The notes: generated by a model from the sequence alone, not told the origin. A DNA stretch of 64,000 nt from Thiocapsa roseopersicina (GCF_900106925.1 NZ_FNNZ01000006.1:62001-126000), one strand, 5' to 3'. Positions 46,485 to 56,268 are shown, counted from the first letter of the stretch. Numbers and translations are program-made.

Positions 46485-48859
46485 GGCGTCGGTCCGGTCG
46501 GAGAACCGCGGAGCTGCGCCGGCGGCAGCCCCTCGCACCGGCGGGCCCACATCTGTCGATAAAGATCCTCCAGGGCGCGGGCGAATCGCTCGGAGTCGAA
46601 GAGCGGTGCGGTGGCGCGGGCGTCGAGCAGGCGCCGTCTGATGTCCGCAAGCGCGTGCGGCGCGCCGGCCAGGCGGCGCGCGCGGTCGAGATAGTCCCGC
46701 GCATCCGTGGCGATCAGCTCCGGCAGACCGGCCGCCGTCAAAAGGCTGGCCGCAACCCGCGAGGGAAAGGTCCGTCCCGGATAGGTCAAGACGGGCACAC
46801 CCACGCTCAGTGCGTCGGATGCCGTGGTATGCGCGTTGTAGGGCTGGGTATCCAGAAAGAGATCGGCGAGCGCGACCCGCGCCAGGTGATCCGCATGCTC
46901 GGGGCACTTCGGCGCGAAGACCAGTCGCTCGGCCGGCAGGCCGCGTTCCGCCGCCTCGCGGAGGAGGTTCAGTCGCACCGGCTCATCCGGGGCATAGAGC
47001 CAAAGGACGGCGTCGGGGAGCTCCTTCAGCAGCGTGCACCAACCGTCGAAGACCTCCGGGGCGAGCTTGTAGGGGTTGTTGAAGCAGCAGAAGACGAGGC
47101 CCTTCTCGGGCAGGCCCGCTTCGGCCCGCGTCGGCGTCGGCCCGACCGGGCGCCGCATATCGACGGGTTGATAGCTGTCGGGGAGATAGGCCAGCGCCTC
47201 GTCGTACGCATCGGCCGACTCGGGCGGGGCCACGATCGGATCCGCGATCAAATAGTCGATGAAGGGCACACCCATGCTGCCGGGGAAGCCGAGCCAGCTC
47301 ACCTGGATCGGCGCCGGTCGTTGGGCCAGGATCTCGGGCCGAGCATGACGGGTGTAGCCGTTGAGATCGACCAGGATGTCGATGCCGTCGTCGCGGATGC
47401 GTTGCGCGGCGGCCTCGTGGCTCAGATCGCGGAGCTCGGTGAAGTGCTCGAAGGCGGACAGGAGACGGCGGCGTATCGGACTGTCGTCCGCGGGCCCAAT
47501 CGCATAGGCCGAGATCTCGAAGCGGTCTCGATCATGGTCCTCGAAGAGGGATGCCGTGAGAGACGCCACGGCGTGCCGGCGCAGATCCGAGGAGAGATAA
47601 CCGATGCGCAGCCGTTCCCTGGGCGCGGGCCGGGCTGCACCGGATACCGCACCGCGGCGCTCGGTCCAAGCGCGAAACCGCGTCCCGTGGGCGCGCGCGA
47701 CCGCGAGCAGGTCGGTCGGCGTCAGACCCGGTTGGGCGAGTGCGCTGAAGGGGCCTATGACCGAGCCATCGCCCGAGCGAATGCGCTCCGAGAGGGTCGA
47801 CACCTGCGTCTCCCAGTCGCGCCAGTCACAGAGATAGCGCCGGTTGGAAATCAGAGCGCCCAAGAGGGCACGCGGCCGATCGCCGAATCGCGACCGACTG
47901 GCCTGGAGGACCTCGACCGCCTCGCCGCGCCGGCCCATCTCGGCAAGGAGCTCGGCGATCGTGAAGGCATGCCCCGGGGTCTCACCGCCGGCCGCGAGGG
48001 ACTGCGTAGCCGCCACCAGTGCCGCTGGCCAATCGCCTTGGGCCAACCTTAGGGCGCAAACGGCCGACAGCAGCTCATGGGCAGGTACTGCGCCCGACGC
48101 CCGAGCTTGCTCGATCAAGGTCTCGGCCTGCTCCGGTCGATGCTCGGCCAGCCGCAGCAACGCCAGCGAGAGCAGTCCCCGCGGATGACCCGGACGGGCG
48201 CTCAGCAGGGCCTCGTACTCGGCGCCCGCGTCCTGGAGACGGTGACAGAGACGGTGGATGTTGCCGAGATTGAGCCTGACCTCATGCAGCTCGGGGTGAC
48301 GGGCGAGCAGGTCCCGGCAGACCGACTCGGCTTGGGCATAGTCCTCCCGCTCGCGCAGAAGGTTGCCGAGGTTGACGTGCGCATCGACATAGCCGGGGGC
48401 CAACGCGATGGCCGTCCGATATGCCGCCTCGGCCTCGTCGAGGTTCCCGAGTGCACGCAGGGCGTTGCCGAGGTTGTAGTGCGGCGACGGATAGCGCGGG
48501 GCGAGCCGCGCCGCCTGCGCGTAGCAATCGCGAGCCTGCGCGGGATGGCCGCGCGCCATCAGGACGTTGCCCAGATTGTTGTGCGCATCGACATAGTCGG
48601 GGGCCGCGGCGATGCAGCGACGCAGGAGCGACTCCGCCTCGTCCATGCGGCCGGCTTGGGCCGCCAAGAGGCCGAGGATATGCAGCGCATCCGGCGCCGC
48701 GGGATCGCGTTCCAGGACCTTCTGCATGACGCGCCGGGCCTCGGCGTGGTGCCCGGCCTGAAATGCCGCGATGCCGCGTTGGAGTCTGGAGGCGGGCTTG
48801 ACTGCATGCGGGGCGGACGGACGGCTCGGCTGTGTCGGCGAAATTCTGTTGTGCGTCAT
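46481..48859 (-). CDS. TPR/GT41 (O-GlcNAc transferase-like) glycosyltransferase
   Basis: A 792-residue paralogue of the next gene. TPR units fill about residues 25-400, most clearly AHNNLGNVLMARGHPAQARD, HYNLGNALRALGNLDEAEAA and HVNLGNLLREREDYAQAES. The GT41 part (about 430-780) has RIGYLSSDLRRHAVAS, DLNGYTRHARPEI, PIQVSWLGFPGSMGVPFIDY, FCCFNNPYKLAPEVF and FLDTQPYNAHTTASDALSVG. The ATG at 48859 follows the exosortase-associated gene by 12 bases and the stop overlaps the next start, so both GT41 genes appear co-translated with exosortase H. Targets may be exported or sorted proteins, but the enzyme itself lacks a signal peptide and would act in the cytoplasm. Confidence 0.9.
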   Translation of the reverse strand: MTHNRISPTQPSRPSAPHAVKPASRLQRGIAAFQAGHHAEARRVMQKVLERDPAAPDALHILGLLAAQAGRMDEAESLLRRCIAAAPDYVDAHNNLGNVLMARGHPAQARDCYAQAARLAPRYPSPHYNLGNALRALGNLDEAEAAYRTAIALAPGYVDAHVNLGNLLREREDYAQAESVCRDLLARHPELHEVRLNLGNIHRLCHRLQDAGAEYEALLSARPGHPRGLLSLALLRLAEHRPEQAETLIEQARASGAVPAHELLSAVCALRLAQGDWPAALVAATQSLAAGGETPGHAFTIAELLAEMGRRGEAVEVLQASRSRFGDRPRALLGALISNRRYLCDWRDWETQVSTLSERIRSGDGSVIGPFSALAQPGLTPTDLLAVARAHGTRFRAWTERRGAVSGAARPAPRERLRIGYLSSDLRRHAVASLTASLFEDHDRDRFEISAYAIGPADDSPIRRRLLSAFEHFTELRDLSHEAAAQRIRDDGIDILVDLNGYTRHARPEILAQRPAPIQVSWLGFPGSMGVPFIDYLIADPIVAPPESADAYDEALAYLPDSYQPVDMRRPVGPTPTRAEAGLPEKGLVFCCFNNPYKLAPEVFDGWCTLLKELPDAVLWLYAPDEPVRLNLLREAAERGLPAERLVFAPKCPEHADHLARVALADLFLDTQPYNAHTTASDALSVGVPVLTYPGRTFPSRVAASLLTAAGLPELIATDARDYLDRARRLAGAPHALADIRRRLLDARATAPLFDSERFARALEDLYRQMWARRCEGLPPAQLRGSPTGPTP

Positions 48860-48871
48860 CCTCGATTCCTG

Positions 48872-49516
48872 TTATCGCGACGGCGGAGCGGGAGACCGGG
48901 CCGACGGCAGGTCGACCAAGGTCGAGACGAAACGGCGGAACTGCCACACCCACAGCAGAAGGGGGGACACCGCCGGCAGGATCAGGTAGCCGATCTGATA
49001 GGCGATGGCCGTGGCCTCGTAGCCGATCTGCGAGAAAGCAAGATGCTCGCGTGCATCCTCCCCGACATGGAAGACCAGGATCTTGAGCATGTCGGTCGAG
49101 ACGCCGAAGGTCTGGACCAGCAGCAAGATCAGGAGGCCGATGATCCAAACCCAGAGCTTGTTGTACCCGTCGGCGGGCGCGGCGAGCACCAAGGCCGTGT
49201 AGAGAGGGATGTTGTATCCGTACTTCAGTGGATTGGTCTTGAAGAGGATCTCGACATCCGGCCCGCCGGGCACCTGCGGATTCGGCATGGTCAGCAGCGT
49301 GGTGACGAGCAGCTCGTTCCCGCTCGGGTGAACGGATGCGACGACGTCCGGGAAGAAGCCGGTCATCACCAGACTCACGAGCGAGGAGAGGGGCAACACG
49401 AACAGAATCGAGAAGAAGTACCAGACCGCGAAGCACACCGGCAGCCAAAGGAGCGTCGCGATCGAAAAGCGGGTGAGCGGACTCGGGCTAAGCAATGGCA
49501 TGCGCGCCGGCTCCAT
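48872..49516 (-). CDS. Exosortase H-associated membrane protein
   Basis: A 214-residue membrane protein with about four predicted helices and a periplasmic loop containing NPLKYGYNIPLYTALVLAAP, a conserved-looking segment of the protein family found next to exosortase H (XrtH). It starts at ATG 49516, overlapping the exosortase gene by 29 bases (a start at 49501 is also possible), and ends 12 bases before the first GT41 gene. Its function is unknown; strict linkage suggests a role with XrtH in recognising or handling sorted proteins. Confidence 0.8.
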   Translation of the reverse strand: MEPARMPLLSPSPLTRFSIATLLWLPVCFAVWYFFSILFVLPLSSLVSLVMTGFFPDVVASVHPSGNELLVTTLLTMPNPQVPGGPDVEILFKTNPLKYGYNIPLYTALVLAAPADGYNKLWVWIIGLLILLLVQTFGVSTDMLKILVFHVGEDAREHLAFSQIGYEATAIAYQIGYLILPAVSPLLLWVWQFRRFVSTLVDLPSARSPAPPSR

Positions 49517-49997
49517 GCGCTCGCTTCGAGATCCAGCGCAGCCAGATCAAAAAGACCAGCAGAACGTCGAGCATGATGAGGGCCTGCCACACGTAGAGGT
49601 GAGCCCACTCGAAGAAGTTCTTGTTCCACTGGCCCAAATAAAAGAGGCTGACGATGCGGACCAGATTGAGCGCTTGGACAGTGAACAACCCCACCCCGAT
49701 GCCGATCGCGCGCTCGCGCCACGAGGCCGGAAAGGCGAGCATGGCAGCGACCAGCACGATCCCCGCCTCGACCCCGTTGCAACCGGCCTCGATGGAGACG
49801 GCGAATCCGGAGGCTTGATCCCAGATGACTTTTCCCTGAGCGCGAACCTGGTCGTCGAAGGTCTGCATGACCCATGCGCTGATGTCGGCGATCAGGGCGG
49901 TAAAGGGCAGGACAAAGGCGGCTTGCACCGGCGGCGTCAGCTCGGCAATCAGCAGCACCGTCACGATCAGGACGAACAGTAAGACGAAACGGAGCAT
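49488..49997 (-). CDS. xrtH: Exosortase H (protein-sorting transpeptidase)
   Basis: An integral membrane cysteine transpeptidase of 169 residues that processes proteins with a C-terminal IPTL-CTERM sorting signal. The catalytic cysteine is in EAGCNGVEAG (Cys73), the conserved arginine in NLVRIVSLFYLG (Arg114) and the histidine in WAHLYVWQ (His133); several helices surround them. I chose the ATG at 49997 (MLRFVLLFVLIV); the longer open frame adds 49 unconserved residues. It heads an operon with its associated protein and two GT41 genes. A matching but broken substrate gene lies 11 kb away at 61045-62089; intact substrates are presumably elsewhere in the genome. Confidence 0.9.
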   Translation of the reverse strand: MLRFVLLFVLIVTVLLIAELTPPVQAAFVLPFTALIADISAWVMQTFDDQVRAQGKVIWDQASGFAVSIEAGCNGVEAGIVLVAAMLAFPASWRERAIGIGVGLFTVQALNLVRIVSLFYLGQWNKNFFEWAHLYVWQALIMLDVLLVFLIWLRWISKRAHGAGAHAIA

Positions 49998-50119
49998 GCG
50001 AATGGGCCGAGGGCTTGCGTGATGGCGGGGTGAGTCTAATGGGTTGGTGTCGGTTTTTTCAAGGACCGATAGACCAGCCGAGCCGATCACAAGCGCGAAA
50101 GTATCGGATTTCCAGTGAC

Positions 50120-50149
50120 TTGACCGCCAGGGCAGCCAGAACACACAAT
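50120..50149 (+). promoter_or_regulatory. Possible promoter for the YfhO-like gene
   Basis: TTGACC (50120-50125) is followed after 18 bases by CACAAT (50144-50149), about 115 bases before the ATG at 50266. The match is moderate and unsupported by other signals. The remaining divergent gap 49998-50265 shows no gene. Confidence 0.3.
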
Positions 50150-50265
50150 TCGCGAATGATCGAAGGGGCCAAACGGAGCGGAAAGCTCGGCATCACGCGG
50201 TTGCCGATGCTGCATTTCGGCCGAGATCCCGGTCTGACTTACTCGACAAAAAATCGGTCTACCCT

Positions 50266-52737
50266 ATGCCTTTGAACCAGGATACCGCTGCCGCTGCTCG
50301 CGACGTGCGCGCAATGGATTTGCCGGAGCGCTGGGCATTCCCCGTGACCGCGTTGTTGGTTATTGCACTGAGTTCCGCAATTTTTTGGGACTTCCTGACT
50401 TTTCAGAAGATCCTGCTTTACAAGGACATCGGCAGCGACACCCTAAACGGCGCCTACCCGCAGCTCATCCAGGCCGCCAGGTACCTCAACGACACGGGCC
50501 TGCCGGGGTGGTCGTTTCACCACGGACTTGGGCAGGGTATCTTTCCGGCTGGCCTGGAAAACCCTTTCAACTGGATCCTCTATTCGCTCGGCCCCGAACG
50601 GCTCGCGTACGGCCTCGGGTGGGTCGAGTGGAGCAAGCTTGTGGTTGCCGGTCTATTCTTTTACGCCTATCTGCATTGTCTTGGTATCTCCCCATGGGCG
50701 AGGTCAATCGGGACATTGCTGTTGGCATTCTCGGGGCTTTTTCTCCTGGGAACGACCTGGTGGGCGTACTCCTACACCCTTGTACTGGCAGCTCTCGCGC
50801 TGTGGTCGATCGAGCGCTATCTGAACAAGGGCAAATGGGGCATGGTTCCGCTGGCAACCGCCCTGCTCGCCGGGGCAAATTATTGGTTTTACGGTCTATT
50901 CTTCGCCACGTACGTCCTTGTTCGCCTGGTGGAGCAACGCCCTGCTTCGCCGAGCCCACTCCATCGGGCAGCGGTCTTGGCGGGACTCGCCCTGCTCGGT
51001 GTCCTGATCAGCTCCGCGTGGTTTCTGCCGATCGCAACGCAGATGATCGACGCCCCTCGGGTATCGGGCGACTCCAGCCTCGCTCGCCAGTTGTTCGCTT
51101 ATCCATTGTTCCAACTGGAGGAGGGCCGACACTACTGGACCGCCGTTTACCGTGCCTTCTCGAACAACCTACTCGGAACCGGCTCCGCCTTCAACGGCTG
51201 GGGAAACTACTTGGAAGCGCCCGCCTTCTATGGTGGATTGCTGTCGCTGCTGCTCCTTCCCCAGGTTTTTGCACAACGCGGCAAACCCAGACCAACGTAC
51301 ATGATATGGCTGGGAGTCTGGGTATTCGCCGTGGCGTTCCCCTGGTTCAGATATGCGCTTAGCCTCTTCTCGGGGGATTACTATCGAACGGGATTATCTT
51401 TTTACTTTGCCTTTACGGTCAGCTATCTCGCCATTCGGGCACTTGACTCGATTTTCCGGCAGTCGCTGCTGTCGGCATGGCTGCTCATACTCACCCTGAT
51501 CGGCCTGCTTAGCTTGCTGCTTTGGCCTTTCGCCGAGCCGAAACCCGAGTTCAGCCTGAGCGTAGTGCTTGGCATCCTACTGGTGGTGCAAACAGCCCTC
51601 TTATTGCTTGCCGCGAGATCACCGCGACCCGGACTGTGGCTTGCCGCACTCCTGGCTGTCGTTTGCGTTGAATTGGGCTATCAAGGATATGTAGGCGTCA
51701 ATCATCGTGACGTCGTCAGCTCGGAAGAGCTCGTAAGATCCGGGTATAACGATGAGACGCCGGAGGCCCTTGATGACTTGAGACACCGGGATGATGGGCT
51801 CTATCGCATTGAAAAGACGTATAGCTCGTCGCCTGCGATGCATTTCGGCATCAACGACGCACTCGTTCAGGATTACTACAGCTCACCTTCCTACTCATCC
51901 TTCAACCACGGAAACTATATCCGGTTTCTGGCTGCGGTCGCCGTACTCGATCCTGCGGTTGAAGCAAGCACCCGATGGGCAAAGGGCGTCACCTCGCGCC
52001 CCCTACTGCAAGGACTGCTTGGAACCAAATATCTTCTCGTACGGGATTCGCCGGGAAGCGCGCCGATTCATGTACCTAAAGATCTATTCACCAAGGTGAA
52101 GCGATTTGACTCCGTAACCCTCTATCAAAACCGGGCATATGTGCCTTTTGGAGCGACCTACGACAGCTTCATGTTGCGCTCGGACTTCGATCGGCTCTCC
52201 GTCAACATGAAAACGCTTGCAATGCTGCGCGCAGCGGTTGTAGAGGATGACGATGCGGACGCACTGCAGGGCATGTCGCAGCTCACGATGCCAACGGAGC
52301 CATCGAAGCCTACCCCCGACATGGAGGGCTACCTTGCACGAGCTCGGCGACTCGCGGAGAACAACGTCTTTGCGATCAGCGAGTTTTCTGCCAATCGAAT
52401 CTACGGTACGGTCTCGGCACCGGAGCCGCGCATACTCTTCCTGCCGATGCCGCTCGACTCCGGCTGGAGTGCGAGGGTCGACGGTGTACGTCGACAGATG
52501 ATCATGCTACACGGAGGGTTGACCGGGCTCGTACTGGAGGCTGGCGCTCATCGTGTCGAGCTAGCGTATCGCACACCGACACTGCTGATCGGACTTCTGG
52601 GCACTGGCGCGGGGATTGTGATCTATCTGGTACTTGTCATGCGCGCGACGCCTTGGGCAGGAAGGGCTCGACCGGCTGCCGAGTCCGATGGTCATGACGA
52701 TGCAGGCTCGGCGATGAGGACCGGAGAGGCAACCTGA
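50266..52737 (+). CDS. YfhO-family membrane protein (GT-C-like)
   Basis: An 823-residue membrane protein of the YfhO family, whose characterised members act in glycosylating teichoic acids or other envelope polymers. About twelve predicted helices fill residues 25-480 and two more lie near the C-terminus (about 775-800). Typical features are the early LLYKDIGSDTLNGAYPQLI with an acidic pair after helix 1, NPFNWILYSLG, and a C-terminal periplasmic domain ending in a YfhO-like LEAGAHRVELAYRTP. The ATG at 50266 starts it. Codon use and lower GC differ from nearby GT41 genes, hinting at transfer. The donor and acceptor are unknown. Confidence 0.82.
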   Translation: MPLNQDTAAAARDVRAMDLPERWAFPVTALLVIALSSAIFWDFLTFQKILLYKDIGSDTLNGAYPQLIQAARYLNDTGLPGWSFHHGLGQGIFPAGLENPFNWILYSLGPERLAYGLGWVEWSKLVVAGLFFYAYLHCLGISPWARSIGTLLLAFSGLFLLGTTWWAYSYTLVLAALALWSIERYLNKGKWGMVPLATALLAGANYWFYGLFFATYVLVRLVEQRPASPSPLHRAAVLAGLALLGVLISSAWFLPIATQMIDAPRVSGDSSLARQLFAYPLFQLEEGRHYWTAVYRAFSNNLLGTGSAFNGWGNYLEAPAFYGGLLSLLLLPQVFAQRGKPRPTYMIWLGVWVFAVAFPWFRYALSLFSGDYYRTGLSFYFAFTVSYLAIRALDSIFRQSLLSAWLLILTLIGLLSLLLWPFAEPKPEFSLSVVLGILLVVQTALLLLAARSPRPGLWLAALLAVVCVELGYQGYVGVNHRDVVSSEELVRSGYNDETPEALDDLRHRDDGLYRIEKTYSSSPAMHFGINDALVQDYYSSPSYSSFNHGNYIRFLAAVAVLDPAVEASTRWAKGVTSRPLLQGLLGTKYLLVRDSPGSAPIHVPKDLFTKVKRFDSVTLYQNRAYVPFGATYDSFMLRSDFDRLSVNMKTLAMLRAAVVEDDDADALQGMSQLTMPTEPSKPTPDMEGYLARARRLAENNVFAISEFSANRIYGTVSAPEPRILFLPMPLDSGWSARVDGVRRQMIMLHGGLTGLVLEAGAHRVELAYRTPTLLIGLLGTGAGIVIYLVLVMRATPWAGRARPAAESDGHDDAGSAMRTGEAT

Positions 52738-52902
52738 ACGATCAACGCCGTCCGACCCCGGACGTGCGGCTGCCGACAGTCGTTCATTCGTCGAAACGGT
52801 TGCACGGCGGCCTTATGCCGGCTGCGGCCGGCCACCCGAGAAGACGGCCCCCATAGGGTATAGTCTCGCAATGGATACACTCCCGCACGGACCAACGACC
52901 AC

Positions 52903-53730
52903 ATGCAGCAGAGCGCCTTGGCCATCTTGGCAACATTCAACGAGGAGCGATTCATTCGCGCCTGCCTCGAGAACCTGATTCGGCAAGGCTTCGAGGTCTA
53001 CCTTATCGACAACGAGTCGACGGATCGCACGCTGGATGTCGCACGAGAGTATGTCGGGCATGGGCTGATTCATATCGAGTCGCTGGCGCGCCACGGAATC
53101 TATAGTTGGGAGCGCATCCTTCAGCGTAAGGTCGAGATTGCGCGGGACTGCGAGCACGACTGGGTGATGCATGTGGATGCCGATGAAATTCGGCTTCCGC
53201 CTCCAGACTTCGGGACAATCCGCGAGGCTATTGAAAGGGTTGATTCGGAGGGTTACAACGCGATCAATTTCGTGGAGTTCTGCTTCGTCCCGACACGCGA
53301 GGCGCCCGATCACGAGCATCCCGATTTCCAGAAGACGATGCGTTGGTATTATCCGCTGCGTCCGTGCATGCATCATCGCCTCAACCTTTGGAAGCGCGGG
53401 GATGCGCAGGTCGATTTGACCAGCGCCGGAGGTCATCGAGTCAGTTTCCCCGGACTACACGTCTGGCCGGCCGATTTTCCGATGCGCCATTACCTGTTTC
53501 TGAGCGCCGCGCATGCGAAGGCCAAATGGGTCGATCGCATCTACGACCCCGAGGAGCTCAAACGCGGATGGCATCGCTCGCGGGCGGAGCTGCGAGCCAC
53601 CGACATCGCCCTCCAGAGCTGCCGAGAGCTTCGGCTCTATCGCTCGGATGCGGAGCTGGATGCCTCCGATCCGCTGTCGAGCCACCCGGTGCTCACCCGT
53701 CACACCGACACCGAGCCGCGTGAGGTGTGA
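52903..53730 (+). CDS. GT2-type glycosyltransferase
   Basis: A 275-residue GT-A enzyme with AILATFNEERFIRACLENLI at the first strand, EVYLIDNESTDRTLDVARE at the second and the metal-binding DADE in WVMHVDADEIRLP. The C-terminal part has MRWYYPLRPCMHHRLNLWK and AKAKWVDRIY, resembling small GT2 enzymes of polysaccharide loci. No membrane helices are present. The start at 52903 follows the YfhO-like gene by 165 bases on the same strand. It probably adds one sugar to a surface glycan. Confidence 0.83.
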   Translation: MQQSALAILATFNEERFIRACLENLIRQGFEVYLIDNESTDRTLDVAREYVGHGLIHIESLARHGIYSWERILQRKVEIARDCEHDWVMHVDADEIRLPPPDFGTIREAIERVDSEGYNAINFVEFCFVPTREAPDHEHPDFQKTMRWYYPLRPCMHHRLNLWKRGDAQVDLTSAGGHRVSFPGLHVWPADFPMRHYLFLSAAHAKAKWVDRIYDPEELKRGWHRSRAELRATDIALQSCRELRLYRSDAELDASDPLSSHPVLTRHTDTEPREV

Positions 53731-53781
53731 GGCCACCCACGGAACCGCAATTTAACCTCGCCGAGGCGACAACGCCGCAGA

Positions 53782-54570
53782 TTATCCGCGTTGCCCGGTG
53801 CTCCCTCGACTCGGATTGATGAGCAGGAGCGTCATCGGCGATGTCGGCTCGCAACGGAAGCCCGGCGTGGCCGTCGCAACCGCCTCGGAGCAGCCCGCTT
53901 TGAATCGGTCGTGCGTCTCGATGAAGATGGCTCCGACGCGGTCGATCCAAGCCGCGCAGTGCTCGAAGACCTCTTTCTCAGCCCCTTCGATATCGACCTT
54001 GAGCACGTCGATCTCCGGGACAGCGAATCGCGACATGAGCGTCTCGATTCGGAGAGCCGGGATCGGCCGATCGGCGACAGCGGAACCCGTTCCGGGCTCG
54101 ACCGAGTGAACAGACGACGCCCAGTGCCCCTCCGGTCGACGGCGGAGCGTCAACTCGGCATCTTCGAACCAGAGCGCAGCATGGACGGGGTGAATTCGGC
54201 CGTGGGATCCGACGTTCTTCATCAAGAGCCTGAAATTCTCCGGATCCGGCTCGACGGCGATAATCTTCGCAGCGGGGTATTTTTCGGCGAAGTAGATGGC
54301 TGACAATCCGGTATAAGCACCGGCATCGAGGATGACCCGAGGCTCGAACGGCAAGGCCGCAGCATAGTCCTCTTGACGGAAAACACTGAACCAAACCAGG
54401 GGGTCGGTGCTGTTGAGTCGAAGGTAATGTTTTCGCCCGCGATACTCGATGGAGACCAAGCTTCGGTCTCCCCATCGCTCGCGCCAAAGCAACCATCTCG
54501 CTCGGCGCGAGCCGAAAACCGAGACGATCTTCCTAAGCTGGCGGCGGGTTCGTTTCGTCGATCCAGGCAC
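53782..54570 (-). CDS. FkbM-family methyltransferase
   Basis: A 262-residue SAM-dependent methyltransferase of the FkbM type. The SAM-binding strand is RVILDAGAYTGLSAIYFAEKY, followed by AKIIAVEPDPENFRLLMKN and the diagnostic EIDVLKVDIEGAEKEVFEHC. FkbM proteins O-methylate sugars or other small acceptors. The start is the GTG at 54570 (no in-frame ATG is nearby); it gives a normal length. It is convergent with the GT2 gene and lies 190 bases downstream of the protease gene on the same strand; that gap (54571-54760) shows no gene. Confidence 0.87.
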   Translation of the reverse strand: MPGSTKRTRRQLRKIVSVFGSRRARWLLWRERWGDRSLVSIEYRGRKHYLRLNSTDPLVWFSVFRQEDYAAALPFEPRVILDAGAYTGLSAIYFAEKYPAAKIIAVEPDPENFRLLMKNVGSHGRIHPVHAALWFEDAELTLRRRPEGHWASSVHSVEPGTGSAVADRPIPALRIETLMSRFAVPEIDVLKVDIEGAEKEVFEHCAAWIDRVGAIFIETHDRFKAGCSEAVATATPGFRCEPTSPMTLLLINPSRGSTGQRG

Positions 54571-54760
54571 GCATGTTCAACCGAAAAGGGCCGCGGCGGA
54601 GCCCCGAGCCTTCGCTCGCGGCTGCGTGGCGCCTCCAGCGGAGACGCCGCCCCCCGAAGAGAGCGGCGACGGTTCGATCTCGCATTGAGCTGAACGCCAA
54701 GCGCCCTGCACCTTGCATACACCGGACATCAGGTCGGAGAGCTCACGTTCGGAGACGTAC

Positions 54761-55987
54761 TTATTGTTCGTCAAAGCAGAGCTTGAAGATATCCGAGGCA
54801 TCTTGAGTATCCGAAGGCGAGTTCAGGAATTGCGGCGAACCCATTTCCTCCCAGAAGACGCCCACGGTTGCTGTCGGGGGACTGCTGCAACCTGCTCGAC
54901 ACCGGCGATGACTGTTTACCCCGTTGATGTAGGGACCGTTCCGGGCACCCGCGGGATCGGTCACGATCGAATTATCGGTATCGGGATACTCGGTGGAGGG
55001 GTGACGCCAACTCAGGAACCACCCTCCCCCGCTCGACCCGCCTGTTAGATCGCTGCCGATATACTTCGATTTTTGCCCTCCCGACCCCATGTCGACTTCA
55101 TACCACTCAGTCGAAGCAACCTGTTGAATGGTCTTGCCATCGAAGGGAGCGCCCTGTGGATATCCGAATTGGACGACCGGCTGAGACGAGGAAAAATTAT
55201 ACGCTGTTCCCGCCCATCCGGTTCGTGCGCCGATCGGGCCGTTAAACTGATCGCCGGTCGGATTGGTCACGAGGCACGCAAAATCGTAGTCGACATCGGC
55301 CGACAGAAAATATGCTTCACTGGTTGCGCCGCCTCGGACACCCCAGCACCCGGTTCCGGACATTGGCCCGCTCTGGCTGTAGCCCGGACAGAATCGAAAG
55401 TTTGTCGCCCAAGCGCCATCGCCCGTGCTGATGCAGTGTCCGGCTGTCGCGATGACGTTGCTCCCGATGACGCTTGCGGAACAAACGTAGTTCGAGCTGC
55501 CGATCGAGAAAAATAACTTTCCGTGAATCGATCTCGGCCAGGTGTCGTAACGTCCCTGCATGGTCCAGCGTTGAAAAGGCCCGTAAGGTCCGTCTTTCGG
55601 GTTCGTCGGAGCCGCCCCGTAGGTCTGCAGCAGGATATCTTGAGTCTCGAGATCCATGTTCAGCAGTTCGCCGTCGCCCTGCAAGGGAGGAGGCTCACCG
55701 CTCCCCGGAGACCAACCCGGCACGAGAATCGGCGACCCCGCAGGAATGTCCGCCTCTTGGGCAGGTCGGCTAAGCTGCTCTTCGGATACAACAGCCCCCG
55801 GCAGGGGCCTTGGCTGGGCATTCTGCATGCGCTCGGGCGTCCAGTACTCGTGAACATCGCCCGCTTGAGTCTTTTGTTGCTCCGGCGGCATGGATACGGG
55901 CCCAGGAGCGGGATCGCCCCGGCCCTGAGACAGACCGACAGGACTCACGGTCAACAGCACGACCGCCATGCTCAGGAATCTCAACAT
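54761..55987 (-). CDS. Exported trypsin-like serine protease
   Basis: A 408-residue secreted protease with a signal peptide (MLRFLSMAVVLLTVSPVGLS). A Pro/Gln-rich pro-region of about 130 residues precedes the protease domain. The catalytic triad is His184 (IATAGHCIS), Asp235 (DYDFACL) and Ser319 (LTGGSSGGGW), in the order expected of the chymotrypsin family. Cysteines at 169, 185, 200 and 214 may pair. The ATG at 55987 has GGAG six bases upstream. The protein may mature by removal of the pro-region; its target is unknown. It is divergent from the double sulfotransferase gene. Confidence 0.85.
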   Translation of the reverse strand: MLRFLSMAVVLLTVSPVGLSQGRGDPAPGPVSMPPEQQKTQAGDVHEYWTPERMQNAQPRPLPGAVVSEEQLSRPAQEADIPAGSPILVPGWSPGSGEPPPLQGDGELLNMDLETQDILLQTYGAAPTNPKDGPYGPFQRWTMQGRYDTWPRSIHGKLFFSIGSSNYVCSASVIGSNVIATAGHCISTGDGAWATNFRFCPGYSQSGPMSGTGCWGVRGGATSEAYFLSADVDYDFACLVTNPTGDQFNGPIGARTGWAGTAYNFSSSQPVVQFGYPQGAPFDGKTIQQVASTEWYEVDMGSGGQKSKYIGSDLTGGSSGGGWFLSWRHPSTEYPDTDNSIVTDPAGARNGPYINGVNSHRRCRAGCSSPPTATVGVFWEEMGSPQFLNSPSDTQDASDIFKLCFDEQ

Positions 55988-56233
55988 CCTAATCTCCGTG
56001 TCGAATGCCTAATTCGTACAAACATTCACCCTACCGGATCCTTCCCGGCAGGCGCGCCCAAGCAGGAGCTTGCCCCTACAGCATGAGCATAACGAGAAGC
56101 GACCGGTCAGACCGGCCGCTCCGCGCAGATTATCGCTTGATGTTTTGATATGGCGCATCTTTATCGAAAAAAGCGCGTGTCGCTGGATCATGCCCGAGCG
56201 CCGGGAACATGTCGTCTCCCATACGACACCGCG

Positions 56234-56268
56234 ATCGGCTATCGGCTATCGGCTATCGGCTATCGGCT
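56234..56268. repeat. Heptamer tandem repeat (ATCGGCT x5)
   Basis: Five perfect copies of ATCGGCT lie in the 478-base divergent gap between the protease and sulfotransferase genes, about 200 bases before the ATG at 56466. The gap has no other supported gene. The array could change length by slippage and thus affect spacing of upstream signals. Confidence 0.85.

Noticed and set aside
44628-46562. 644-residue open frame opposite the first GT41 gene
   Set aside because: Antisense to conserved catalytic and TPR sequence; no family match by eye.
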